A stretch of DNA of 5,810 nucleotides from Marinilabilia sp046483585 (lineage in GTDB: Bacteria > Bacteroidota > Bacteroidia > Bacteroidales > Marinilabiliaceae): positions 1 to 5,810 of the forward strand of contig JAWOCV010000279.1 of assembly GCA_046483585.1 (NCBI GenBank), given 5' to 3'. Positions 1 through 5,810 of the stretch are shown here, one piece after another. The position numbers and the translations under genes were made by a program. Under the pieces are notes generated by a model, which did not search any database, was not told the DNA's origin, and saw only the letters and a program-made list of their open reading frames with translations. How positions within the stretch are numbered: the first letter of the stretch is position 1; each line of letters starts with the position of its first letter.

Positions 1-800
1 GTGGTATCGACCACGTTGGCTTCTATGGCCGGAACTTTACAGAATTCGCTGCCACGCTTGAGCATGGAACCGTTCTTTCCTACTTTGACGATGGCAACCT
101 CGCATTGTTCAGCCAATATTTCCAGCGCTTCTTCCGGTTCTTTACCTGTATAGGCCTTGGCTTCTTCTTCATTGGCAAATACAATGTCCACATCTTCTTT
201 CACCCATTTTTTAAGGGCTTCCAGATTGTCTTCTACGACATTGAAACTGGCCAGATCCAGAGAGACCTTCATGTTGTATTTTTTTGCCCTGGCAAAAGCT
301 TCTTCCAGTAAACTGTGATTTTGCAGCAGGTAGCCTTCTACATGGAGAATATCGAATCCCTCGAACAACGAATCATCCAGGTCTTCCGGTGTCAGCTCCA
401 GGGCAGCCCCCAGGTAAGTGGCGAAAGTCCGCTCGCCGTCGGGTGTTACAAAAGCCAGGGCATGTCCGGAAGGATTGCTTCCATACATGAGTTTTGGCGA
501 TATGTTGTTTTGGCTCAGGTCATTGATGAAAAATTTCCCCAGTTCGTCTTTTCCTACCTTGCCAATGAAACCGGTTTCGGTTCCCAGCGAAGCAAGCGCA
601 TGAATGGTATTGGCACCACATCCGCCACTGACCATGAACTTGTCATAATTTTCGCATTTTTTGGCAACTTTTGTGGCATAATCGGCATCCACCAGTTGCA
701 TGCTTCCTTTCGGGAGTTCAAGCTCATTGAGCAGGTCATCGCTTTTTAGCCTGACAAGTGTGTCAACAAGGGCATTTCCGATTCCCAGTACTTTTTGCAT
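1..800 (-). CDS. PfkB-family sugar/nucleoside kinase, probably adenosine kinase (3' end missing)
   Basis: The product probably phosphorylates adenosine to AMP with ATP in the cytoplasm. I translated it by hand from the ATG at 798-800: 266 complete codons run open to the left edge. Visible PfkB features are the N-terminal strand VLGIGNALVDTL (residues 4-15), the sugar-binding glycine motif SGGCGANT (58-65), the SGHALAFVTPDGERTF stretch (111-126), HVEGYL (153-158), and DLASFNVVE and VFANEEEA (181-214). The readable part ends in VDTT, which in this family directly precedes the catalytic GAGD motif, so about 50-70 C-terminal residues, including the catalytic Asp, lie outside. Adenosine as substrate is inferred mainly from context: AhcY, encoded two genes upstream, releases adenosine. 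Ribokinase or another PfkB specificity cannot be excluded. No Shine-Dalgarno sequence is visible. The gene starts 28 bp after a structured inverted-repeat element, so its expression may be set separately from metK. Confidence 0.85.
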   Translation of the reverse strand, partial: MQKVLGIGNALVDTLVRLKSDDLLNELELPKGSMQLVDADYATKVAKKCENYDKFMVSGGCGANTIHALASLGTETGFIGKVGKDELGKFFINDLSQNNISPKLMYGSNPSGHALAFVTPDGERTFATYLGAALELTPEDLDDSLFEGFDILHVEGYLLQNHSLLEEAFARAKKYNMKVSLDLASFNVVEDNLEALKKWVKEDVDIVFANEEEAKAYTGKEPEEALEILAEQCEVAIVKVGKNGSMLKRGSEFCKVPAIEANVVDT

Positions 801-828
801 AATGATTGTATTTTTTTGATTCAGAATA

Positions 829-945
829 AAAAACGCCAATAACTTCGTAAAAAAATTACGGGACAAAACCTGATTGCCGCCCTCTTATGCCGGCGATGCT
901 GGCTTTGGGTCAGTGACAATCGGTGGTGAAGTTACTGGCGTTTTT
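829..945 (-). repeat. 117-bp structured element with 18-bp inverted arms between metK and the kinase gene
   Basis: The arms 829-846 and 928-945 are inverted copies over 18 bp with one difference (839 against 935). In minus-strand RNA the difference is a G-U wobble; in plus-strand RNA it would be A-C, which favours function on the minus strand. The 81-nt interior is more G/C-rich than the other gaps. In minus-strand RNA it can form GAUUG (921-917) with CAAUC (876-872), and CAAAGCC (907-901) with GGUUUUG (870-864, one G-U). These interleave as a possible pseudoknot. There is also a small hairpin CGUAA-U5-UUACG near 861-847. The 3' arm runs into UUUUUUAUU, as in an intrinsic terminator. It could be a terminator or attenuator, a riboswitch-like leader of the kinase gene, a small RNA, or a MITE-like repeat. 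I see no clear target-site duplication. The structure is visible; the role is not established. Confidence 0.6.
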
Positions 946-966
946 CGAAAGTAAAGAAACAACAAC

Positions 967-2238
967 CTACAGGTTGAATTCTTTTTTAAGGGTGTCTACA
1001 TAGTCGAGTTTTTCCCAGGTAAAAGTTTCAACTTCTTTTCTGTCGCCGTTGCGGTAAACAACTTTTTTACCTGGTGTGCGGCCCATGTGACCATATGCAG
1101 CTGTTTCTGAGAAGATTGGGTTCTTTAGTCCGAAACGCTTAACAATAGCGCTGGGGCGAAGATCGAAGATCTTTTTGATCTTTTCAGCCATCTCTTCTTC
1201 AGACATGTCTATTTTTGGCCTTTTGGTATTGACTACAAGACTTACAGGCTCTGCTACACCAATGGCATAGGCTACCTGTACTTCGACTTCGTCGGCAATG
1301 CCGGCTGCCACCATGTTCTTGGCGATGTGACGTGTGGCATAAGCTGCAGAACGGTCTACTTTGGATGAATCTTTTCCTGAAAAAGCACCACCGCCATGAC
1401 GACCTTTACCACCATAGGTGTCAACAATGATCTTCCGGCCGGTAAGCCCGGTGTCACCATGAGGACCGCCGATTACGAATTTGCCCGTTGGATTTACGAA
1501 TAAGCGGTACTTGGTATCAAAAAGCTTTTGTATTTCCCTGGGATACGACTTGATAACCCTTGGAATAAGGATGTTCTCAATGTCGGTCTCAAGTCTTCCA
1601 AGCATCTCTTTGTCCGCTTTATCCTGAGCCTTTGGGGTGTTATCGGTGGGTTTTACAAATTCGTCGTGCTGGGTAGAAACAACGATTGCATCAATTCCAA
1701 GAGGCTGGTCGTTGTCATCGTATTTCACGGTTACCTGGGCTTTTGAATCGGGACGCAGGTATGGCATATCGCCGCCTACTTTTCTGATGTGTGCCAGTTC
1801 GTGCACCAGGCGATGAGAGATATCGATGGGCAGCGGCATGTAATTTTCGGTTTCGTTGGTCGCATAACCGAACATCATCCCCTGGTCACCGGCTCCCTGT
1901 TCCTCTTCTTTTTCCCTGTCGACTCCACGGTTGATGTCGGCAGACTGTTCATGGATGGCGCTGAGAACACCACATGAATCGGCATCGAAGCGAAAGTCGG
2001 GCTTGGTATAACCGATCCTGCGGATGGTTTCCCGCACCAGCTCCTGAACCTCCACATAAGTATCGGTTTTTATTTCACCGCCCACCAGGCAGAGCCCTGT
2101 TGTGACAAATGTTTCGGCTGCACATTTAGCGTTCGGATCGTTCTTGAGAATTTCATCCAGTACGGCATCGGAAATCTGATCCGCTACTTTGTCCGGATGC
2201 CCTTCTGATATGGATTCTGATGTGAATAAATATGACAT
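967..2238 (-). CDS. metK: S-adenosylmethionine synthetase (methionine adenosyltransferase)
   Basis: This cytoplasmic enzyme makes SAM from methionine and ATP, releasing phosphate and pyrophosphate, and normally works as a homotetramer. The 423-residue product is complete. It carries the N-terminal ATP-binding HPDK motif (residues 14-17), family signature 1 GAGDQGMMFGYA (115-126) and the phosphate-loop signature 2 GGGAFSGKD (282-290), followed by SSKVDRSAAY. It is longer than the roughly 384-residue E. coli enzyme; the extra length includes an acidic/lysine stretch around 195-215 (DNTPKAQDKADKEM), a style I associate with Bacteroidota. The start at 2238 gives MSYLFTSESISEGHPDK, the expected N-terminus. 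The leader is A-rich without a Shine-Dalgarno sequence. It lies 101 bp after ahcY with a hairpin between them, and 166 bp before the kinase gene. In this setting it supplies SAM to the N-methyltransferase encoded two genes upstream. Confidence 0.98.
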   Translation of the reverse strand: MSYLFTSESISEGHPDKVADQISDAVLDEILKNDPNAKCAAETFVTTGLCLVGGEIKTDTYVEVQELVRETIRRIGYTKPDFRFDADSCGVLSAIHEQSADINRGVDREKEEEQGAGDQGMMFGYATNETENYMPLPIDISHRLVHELAHIRKVGGDMPYLRPDSKAQVTVKYDDNDQPLGIDAIVVSTQHDEFVKPTDNTPKAQDKADKEMLGRLETDIENILIPRVIKSYPREIQKLFDTKYRLFVNPTGKFVIGGPHGDTGLTGRKIIVDTYGGKGRHGGGAFSGKDSSKVDRSAAYATRHIAKNMVAAGIADEVEVQVAYAIGVAEPVSLVVNTKRPKIDMSEEEMAEKIKKIFDLRPSAIVKRFGLKNPIFSETAAYGHMGRTPGKKVVYRNGDRKEVETFTWEKLDYVDTLKKEFNL

Positions 2239-2290
2239 AGTTGTTCTGTTTATTTTGGTTATAAATTTCCTGTTGACAACTCAATGAATA

Positions 2291-2331
2291 ACCTCCCGGT
2301 GCCGGGCATTAATGCCCGGGACACAGGAGGT
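2291..2331 (-). terminator. Palindromic hairpin just after ahcY, possible terminator or mRNA-processing/stability structure
   Basis: A perfect 18-bp palindrome CCGGGCATTAATGCCCGG (2302-2319) is nested inside a second inverted pair, ACCTCC (2291-2296) with GGAGGT (2326-2331). GTG/CAC pairing partly bridges the two, giving one long imperfect stem. It begins 9 nt after the ahcY stop codon. In the minus direction the stem is followed by TTATTCATTGAG, not a real U-tract, so a classic intrinsic terminator is uncertain. It may instead weaken read-through into metK or protect the ahcY mRNA 3' end. The inverted structure is certain; the role is inferred. Confidence 0.55.
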
Positions 2332-2339
2332 GGATATTC

Positions 2340-3776
2340 TTAATACCTGTAGTGATCAGGCTTATATGGGCCTTCAGCTGGAACACCGATATAATCGGCT
2401 TGTTCTTTGCTCATGGTTGACAAACTGATGTTCAGGTGGTTTAGGTGTGCGAGAGCCACTTCTTCATCCAGTTTTTTGGGCAATCTGTAAACGGCAGGTT
2501 TGCGATTGGAACTCCAAAGATCCAATTGTGCCATCACCTGGTTGGCGAATGAGTTACTCATCACAAAAGACGGGTGACCTGTGGCGCATCCCAGATTGAC
2601 AAGGCGACCACCTGCAAGCAGAAGAATGGAGTGCCCATCTTCAAACTCGTATTCGTCCACCTGAGGTTTGATGTTGATCTTTTTGACTTTTTTGTCTTCT
2701 TCCAGCTTTTCAACTTCTATCTCATTGTCGAAGTGTCCGATGTTACAAACAATGGCTTTGTCTTTCATTCTGCTCATTTGATCTACAGTGATCACGCCTT
2801 TGTTGCCGGTTGCTGTAACAAAGATGTCTCCTTCACCGCGGTCGATGACTTCGTCCACAGTTCTCACTTCGAAACCTTCCATTGAAGCCTGGAGGGCACA
2901 AATGGGGTCGATTTCGGTGACAATTACGCGGGCTCCGAAACCTACGAGACCCTGGGCACATCCTTTACCGACTCCGCCGTATCCGCAAACAACAGCAGTT
3001 TTACCGGCGATCATTACATCAGTAGCACGCTTGATGCCGTCGATCAATGATTCGCGGTTTCCATAGTTATTGTCGAATTTCGATTTGGTGACAGAGTCGT
3101 TCACATTGATGGCCGGGAACGGAAGACTTCCGCTGTTTTCCAGATGATAAAGCCTGTTTACACCTGTAGTGGTTTCTTCCGATACACCCTTAAGTTTTTT
3201 GGCTGCACGGGTCCACATATCTTTGTCGTCCTCGTAAATGGCCTTCAGCCTCTTCAGGAGTGCGATTTCATCCCAGGCTTCTGCTTTTCTGTCCAGGATG
3301 GAAGGATCTTTTTCAGCTTTCTGACCTTCCAGTACCATCATTGTGGCATCTCCACCGTCGTCAACAATGAGGTCGGGGCCTTCTCCGCCGGGGAATGTCA
3401 AGGCCTGAGCTGTACACCACCAGTATTCGTCCAGTGTTTCACCTTTCCAGGCAAAAACAGGAACACCGGTTACGGCAATGGCAGCTGCTGCTTCGTCCTG
3501 AGTAGAATAGATGTTACAGCTTGCCCAGCGAACATCAGCACCCAATTCCTTCAGGGTTTCAATAAGCACTGCTGTTTGGGTGGTCATATGCAGGGAGCCT
3601 GTGATCTTTGCTCCTTTCAGAGGCTTTTCTTTTCCGTATTTTTTCCTAAGTTCCATCAGGCCGGGCATCTCATGTTCGGCCAACCGGATGTCTTTCCGAC
3701 CGAGTTCGGCCAGTTCGATGTCTTTGACCCGGTACTCCAGGTTTGGATCAATTTTTTCCAAGTTTTGCATTATCAT
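2340..3776 (-). CDS. ahcY: S-adenosylhomocysteine hydrolase (adenosylhomocysteinase)
   Basis: The enzyme reversibly hydrolyses SAH to homocysteine and adenosine using tightly bound NAD+, removing the product inhibitor of SAM-dependent methyltransferases. The 478-residue product is full length. Visible are the substrate-binding LHMTTQT (62-68), DDGGDATMM with the catalytic Asp (139-147), EETTTG (200-205), the NDSVTKSKFDN block holding the catalytic Lys/Asp pair (226-236), the Rossmann NAD motif GYGGVGKG (265-272) and the hallmark C-terminus KPDHYRY. The roughly 40-residue insertion at about 153-197 marks the long bacterial form rather than the shorter mammalian form. Two in-frame ATGs are possible: 3776 (MIMQNL) and 3770 (MQNL). 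No Shine-Dalgarno sequence separates them, so the start is uncertain by two codons. A candidate promoter lies about 220 bp upstream, and a hairpin follows the stop. AhcY probably relieves SAH inhibition of the N-methyltransferase encoded just upstream. Confidence 0.98.
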   Translation of the reverse strand: MIMQNLEKIDPNLEYRVKDIELAELGRKDIRLAEHEMPGLMELRKKYGKEKPLKGAKITGSLHMTTQTAVLIETLKELGADVRWASCNIYSTQDEAAAAIAVTGVPVFAWKGETLDEYWWCTAQALTFPGGEGPDLIVDDGGDATMMVLEGQKAEKDPSILDRKAEAWDEIALLKRLKAIYEDDKDMWTRAAKKLKGVSEETTTGVNRLYHLENSGSLPFPAINVNDSVTKSKFDNNYGNRESLIDGIKRATDVMIAGKTAVVCGYGGVGKGCAQGLVGFGARVIVTEIDPICALQASMEGFEVRTVDEVIDRGEGDIFVTATGNKGVITVDQMSRMKDKAIVCNIGHFDNEIEVEKLEEDKKVKKINIKPQVDEYEFEDGHSILLLAGGRLVNLGCATGHPSFVMSNSFANQVMAQLDLWSSNRKPAVYRLPKKLDEEVALAHLNHLNISLSTMSKEQADYIGVPAEGPYKPDHYRY

Positions 3777-4074
3777 TTGTTTTTATGTTAATATACTTGA
3801 TTGTTTGTTCGCACTTCTGAAAATTTCTGAGCCTCATTTCCGGCAAATCAAAATTTTTCGCAGCGGACACATTGTTTGTTTTAATCTCCAAAATAATACA
3901 TTCGAATCATGAGCCCGGTCTAAAAAGCATCTTTATTGCCAAACTCTTCGTTGTTTGAATTTTTGAATCCTCATTAACAATCAGTTAACTCCGGTACAAA
4001 AATTTAAAACGCCTCGATTTTGACAAAAATATACCTTTTTATACCGCACTCAATCATGTATTTTGTTAAGATTC
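3777..4074 (-). other. 298-bp non-coding leader upstream of ahcY
   Basis: This is the longest gap in the window. It is A/T-rich and holds no convincing gene in any frame; the open frame crossing part of it on the plus strand is an antisense shadow of ahcY. From the candidate promoter at 3997-4027, a transcript would carry an untranslated leader of roughly 210 nt. A weak hairpin (CAAAC/GTTTG, 3940-3957, 8-nt loop) is the only local structure I could find. I looked for the conserved core of SAH and SAM riboswitches and did not recognise it, but reading by eye is a weak test. No clear terminator follows the N-methyltransferase stop at 4075. Confidence 0.5.
3997..4027 (-). promoter_or_regulatory. 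Candidate Bacteroidota-type promoter for ahcY
   Basis: Read on the minus strand, TTTG (4027-4024) is followed by exactly 19 bases and then AATTTTTG (4004-3997). The known Bacteroidota sigma consensus is TTTG near -33 and TAnnTTTG near -7, so the spacing fits and one base differs. Transcription would start near 3990. In such A/T-rich DNA a chance match is possible. If real, ahcY can be transcribed independently of the two methyltransferase genes upstream. Confidence 0.4.
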
Positions 4075-4908
4075 TCAGGCTTTGAAGTGGAATATTCCCC
4101 AGGTCAGATTCTTTTCCTGTCCGCCTTTGACCCAGTGGCGAAGTCCTTTTTTCATGTTTTCGATGTATTCTTCCGAAACGGATTTTTTCAATTCCTCTTC
4201 TTTCTTTTCAGTCTCTTCCAGAACTTTTGAATAGTGATTGACCAACTGTTCCCGAAGTTCTTCAAAATCGATCTCTTTAAGACCTGCTTCTTTACAAATG
4301 CGTCGGTAATATGCGGGAGATGCCATTGAAGAGAGATTAATCCTTTCATAGATCGGTTGAAGTACCGATTCATCGCAGTCGTCGGTTTGCATGGGGTCGG
4401 AAAATATGAGATCTCCGCCGGGTTTTAATATTCTGGCGGCTTCTTTGACAACCTCTGCTTTATTCGGACTGTGCAACATGGCGTCTTCCGACCATACCAC
4501 GTCGAAGGTGTTATCATCGAACGGGACCTGGTCATAACTTCCGTCGACCACGTCAATCAGGTGGTCCAGGCCTTGTTCTTTGTTCATCTTGCGTCCCCGC
4601 TGGTTTTCTGTCTCACTGAGATTGAGAACCGTTACATGACAGCCGTATTTCTTGGCCAGGTGTCTGGCTGACCCGGAAAAGCCCCCACCAAAATCGATGA
4701 CTTTGGTGTCTTTATCAAGTCGGTCTGCCTTGGAAGCGATTCTTTCCACAGACCGGCGGCTGGCCTCAAAAATGGGGTCATCCTTTGATTCATAAATGCC
4801 CAGATGAAGGTCTTCACCTCCCCATATCTGATAATAAAAGTTGTGGGCGTCCTGACTGTTATAATAACTTCTCGTTACTTCGATATCATCTGAATACTTG
4901 GTACTCAT
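4075..4908 (-). CDS. Sarcosine/dimethylglycine N-methyltransferase (glycine betaine synthesis)
   Basis: The product is predicted to transfer two methyl groups from SAM, converting sarcosine to dimethylglycine and then to glycine betaine, the osmoprotectant, in the cytoplasm. It is a single class I Rossmann methyltransferase of 277 residues, the usual size for this family. Visible are an N-terminal YYNSQDAHNFYYQIWGGEDL block (15-34), SAM motif I VIDFGGGFSGSARHLA (70-85), VLNLSETEN (94-102), MNKEQGLDHL (108-117), FDVVWSEDAMLHSP (135-148), LKPGGDLIFSDPMQ (161-174) and a C-terminal LTWGIFHF (268-275). From memory these match the Halorhodospira-type SDMT almost block for block, including the family-specific IWGGEDLH and LTWGIF segments. 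Residues about 217-243 are rich in Glu and Lys and may be helical. The gene follows the corrinoid methyltransferase gene by 41 bp, so the two are probably cotranscribed. No glycine/sarcosine methyltransferase for the first step is visible. Substrate assignment is by family resemblance; a related small-molecule N-methyltransferase remains possible. Confidence 0.85.
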   Translation of the reverse strand: MSTKYSDDIEVTRSYYNSQDAHNFYYQIWGGEDLHLGIYESKDDPIFEASRRSVERIASKADRLDKDTKVIDFGGGFSGSARHLAKKYGCHVTVLNLSETENQRGRKMNKEQGLDHLIDVVDGSYDQVPFDDNTFDVVWSEDAMLHSPNKAEVVKEAARILKPGGDLIFSDPMQTDDCDESVLQPIYERINLSSMASPAYYRRICKEAGLKEIDFEELREQLVNHYSKVLEETEKKEEELKKSVSEEYIENMKKGLRHWVKGGQEKNLTWGIFHFKA

Positions 4909-4949
4909 ACTGATCTTATTTTTTGTTCTACAATAATTTTACTTACGAA

Positions 4950-5744
4950 TTATTCCAATAAACCATCCCGGTAAGCTCCCATGTAGTTGGCGCAGTACTC
5001 ATCTTTACCGGCGAGCATTTCAGCGGCAATGATGTTGGCCATCATTTTCTTGTCCAGGGGATTCATAATGGCTGAATCCAGACCTTTGGCAATGGCCATG
5101 TTCATGAATACCTGGTTCACAAACTGGCGCTTGGGAATGCCGTATGAGATGTTTGAGAGACCGCAGGCGGTGTGTACACCTTCATATTCTTTCATAATGG
5201 CTTCAATGCTGTTGAGGGCTTCCATCCCGAGCGTATCACCTGAACCGATCGGATGTACCAGAGGATCTACATATATGTTTCCAATGGGCACATTGTTTTT
5301 GACCAGATTGTTGATCAGTTTGTCGGCAATTTTCAGACGGGCATCCTTTGTGTAAGGCATCCCTTCATCACTCATACACAGAGCGATGACTTTAACATCG
5401 TTGTCTCTGACGATGGGCAGAAGATTTTCATACCTGTCAGATTCCAGTGATATGGAATTGATGATCGGCACGCCCTTATGGAGCTTCAGGGCCCCTTCAA
5501 TAACTTTCGGATCGGGGGAGTCTATACACAGGGGAGTATCCACGGCCCCCTGCACAGTTTCAACAAGCCACTTCACGTATTGTTCTTCCTTGCCGACAAA
5601 AATTCCTGCATTGACATCGATAAAATCGGCTCCTGCCTCATGCTGGTCTTTTGCGACCTGAATAATATGTTCGGCATTTTGTTCCTGAATGTCTTCCCGG
5701 ATCTTTTTCCGGCTGGCATTGATCAGTTCTCCAATAATTTGCAT
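4950..5744 (-). CDS. Methyltetrahydrofolate:corrinoid methyltransferase (pterin-binding domain protein)
   Basis: The enzyme moves a methyl group between N5-methyltetrahydrofolate and the cobalt of a separate corrinoid protein; the reaction is reversible. The 264-residue product is a single pterin-binding TIM barrel, matching the 262-residue Moorella AcsE/MeTr in length. Residues aligned with the folate-binding and active-site residues of that enzyme are present: Asp75 (CIDSPDP), Asn96 (INS), Asp160 (YVDPL) and Asn198 (GLSNIS). The C-terminal part (GLDSAIMNPLDKKMMA, GKDEYCANYM) looks more like the MtgA/general methyltetrahydrofolate-cobalamin methyltransferase branch than AcsE. The MQIIGELIN start fits the family. 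The reading frame is open upstream to the window edge, but the ATG at 5744 has an AAAGGA site and is the natural start. Next to betaine synthesis and SAM recycling it may feed methyl groups toward methionine, as a detached version of the MetH folate domain. Use in betaine demethylation is the alternative. Confidence 0.9.
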   Translation of the reverse strand: MQIIGELINASRKKIREDIQEQNAEHIIQVAKDQHEAGADFIDVNAGIFVGKEEQYVKWLVETVQGAVDTPLCIDSPDPKVIEGALKLHKGVPIINSISLESDRYENLLPIVRDNDVKVIALCMSDEGMPYTKDARLKIADKLINNLVKNNVPIGNIYVDPLVHPIGSGDTLGMEALNSIEAIMKEYEGVHTACGLSNISYGIPKRQFVNQVFMNMAIAKGLDSAIMNPLDKKMMANIIAAEMLAGKDEYCANYMGAYRDGLLE

Positions 5745-5750
5745 AATTAA

Positions 5751-5756
5751 TCCTTT
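5751..5756 (-). promoter_or_regulatory. Shine-Dalgarno site deciding the start at 5744
   Basis: AAAGGA lies 6 nt before the ATG at 5744, a good ribosome-binding distance. It is the only clear Shine-Dalgarno-like site among the genes here and overlaps the stop codon of the preceding reading frame. It supports the MQIIGE start over the in-frame upstream extension. Confidence 0.6.
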
Positions 5757-5810
5757 TATTTTAAAAAATCTTGTTGTTTTACTTCGTTGTTTGGTGCGAT
5801 GTAGACAAAA
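5756..5810 (-). CDS. C-terminal tail of an unidentified upstream gene (5' part outside the window)
   Basis: Seventeen sense codons, FVYIAPNNEVKQQDFLK, run from the right edge to a TAA at 5756-5758. The stop is 11 nt before the corrinoid methyltransferase start, a spacing typical of an operon. The composition is protein-like, but 17 codons are too few to identify a family or to prove coding; one other frame is also open over this stretch. By context, a corrinoid protein, its activator or another betaine-pathway enzyme would make sense, but nothing in these residues shows that. Confidence 0.4.
   Translation of the reverse strand, partial: FVYIAPNNEVKQQDFLK

Noticed and set aside
315..749. A 144-codon plus-strand open frame opposite the kinase gene
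   Set aside because: The minus strand encodes a clear PfkB kinase through the whole stretch; the plus-strand frame has no recognisable domain.
946..953. TACTTTCG on the minus strand as a -7 box for the kinase gene
   Set aside because: It has one mismatch to TAnnTTTG and no TTTG at the proper distance upstream.
3144..3791. A 215-codon plus-strand open frame opposite ahcY
   Set aside because: It lies antisense to a full-length, motif-rich ahcY. Its translation is rich in Phe and Cys, has no family motif, and looks like a mirror of coding bias.
3946..3957. A 12-bp sequence CTTCGTTGTTTG shared with 5782-5793, as a possible common regulatory site
   Set aside because: The second copy falls inside the presumed coding tail of the upstream gene, the positions relative to starts differ, and a 12-bp match in A/T-rich DNA is weak evidence.
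3777..3990. A known SAH or SAM riboswitch in the ahcY leader
   Set aside because: I could not find a recognisable conserved core or a multi-stem fold by eye, only a weak 5-bp hairpin.
4075..5744. Reading the methyltransferase pair as a betaine breakdown operon
   Set aside because: The N-methyltransferase matches the SAM-dependent betaine-forming family and is followed by SAH and SAM recycling genes. No MttB/MtgB-type protein is visible, though the flanks could still change this.
5745..5810. In-frame N-terminal extension of the corrinoid methyltransferase to the window edge (22 more codons)
   Set aside because: The extension is basic and low in family resemblance, while the ATG at 5744 has a good ribosome-binding site and gives the expected MQIIGE start.

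Overview
The window looks like chromosomal DNA from a member of the Bacteroidota, probably a salt-exposed and perhaps anaerobic one. This is inferred from four things. The protein sequences have a Bacteroidota style. The leaders are A/T-rich and mostly lack a Shine-Dalgarno sequence. There is a TTTG-N19-AATTTTTG promoter candidate of the Bacteroidota type. The gene content points to betaine synthesis plus corrinoid methyl transfer. No mobile element, tRNA, rRNA or CRISPR array was seen.

All convincing genes lie on the minus strand, so transcription runs from right to left. In that order they are: the last 17 codons of an unidentified protein (5756-5810); a methyltetrahydrofolate:corrinoid methyltransferase (4950-5744); a sarcosine/dimethylglycine N-methyltransferase (4075-4908); a 298-bp leader with a candidate promoter; S-adenosylhomocysteinase ahcY (2340-3776); a strong palindromic hairpin; S-adenosylmethionine synthetase metK (967-2238); a 117-bp inverted-repeat element; and a PfkB-family adenosine kinase (800 to beyond base 1). 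The kinase is cut off just before its expected catalytic GAGD motif.

Together the genes read as an almost complete activated-methyl cycle built around one heavy SAM consumer. MetK makes SAM. The N-methyltransferase uses it to methylate sarcosine and dimethylglycine to glycine betaine, an osmoprotectant. AhcY splits the inhibitory by-product SAH into homocysteine and adenosine, and adenosine kinase removes the adenosine and so pulls AhcY forward. The methyltetrahydrofolate:corrinoid methyltransferase could supply methyl groups from the folate pool to remake methionine through a separate corrinoid protein. A glycine N-methyltransferase for the first step, a corrinoid protein and a homocysteine methyltransferase are not in the window and may lie to the right of it.

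The most unusual parts are the grouping of these genes and the structured 117-bp element between metK and the kinase gene. That element has 18-bp inverted arms, a possible internal pseudoknot and a U-tract.
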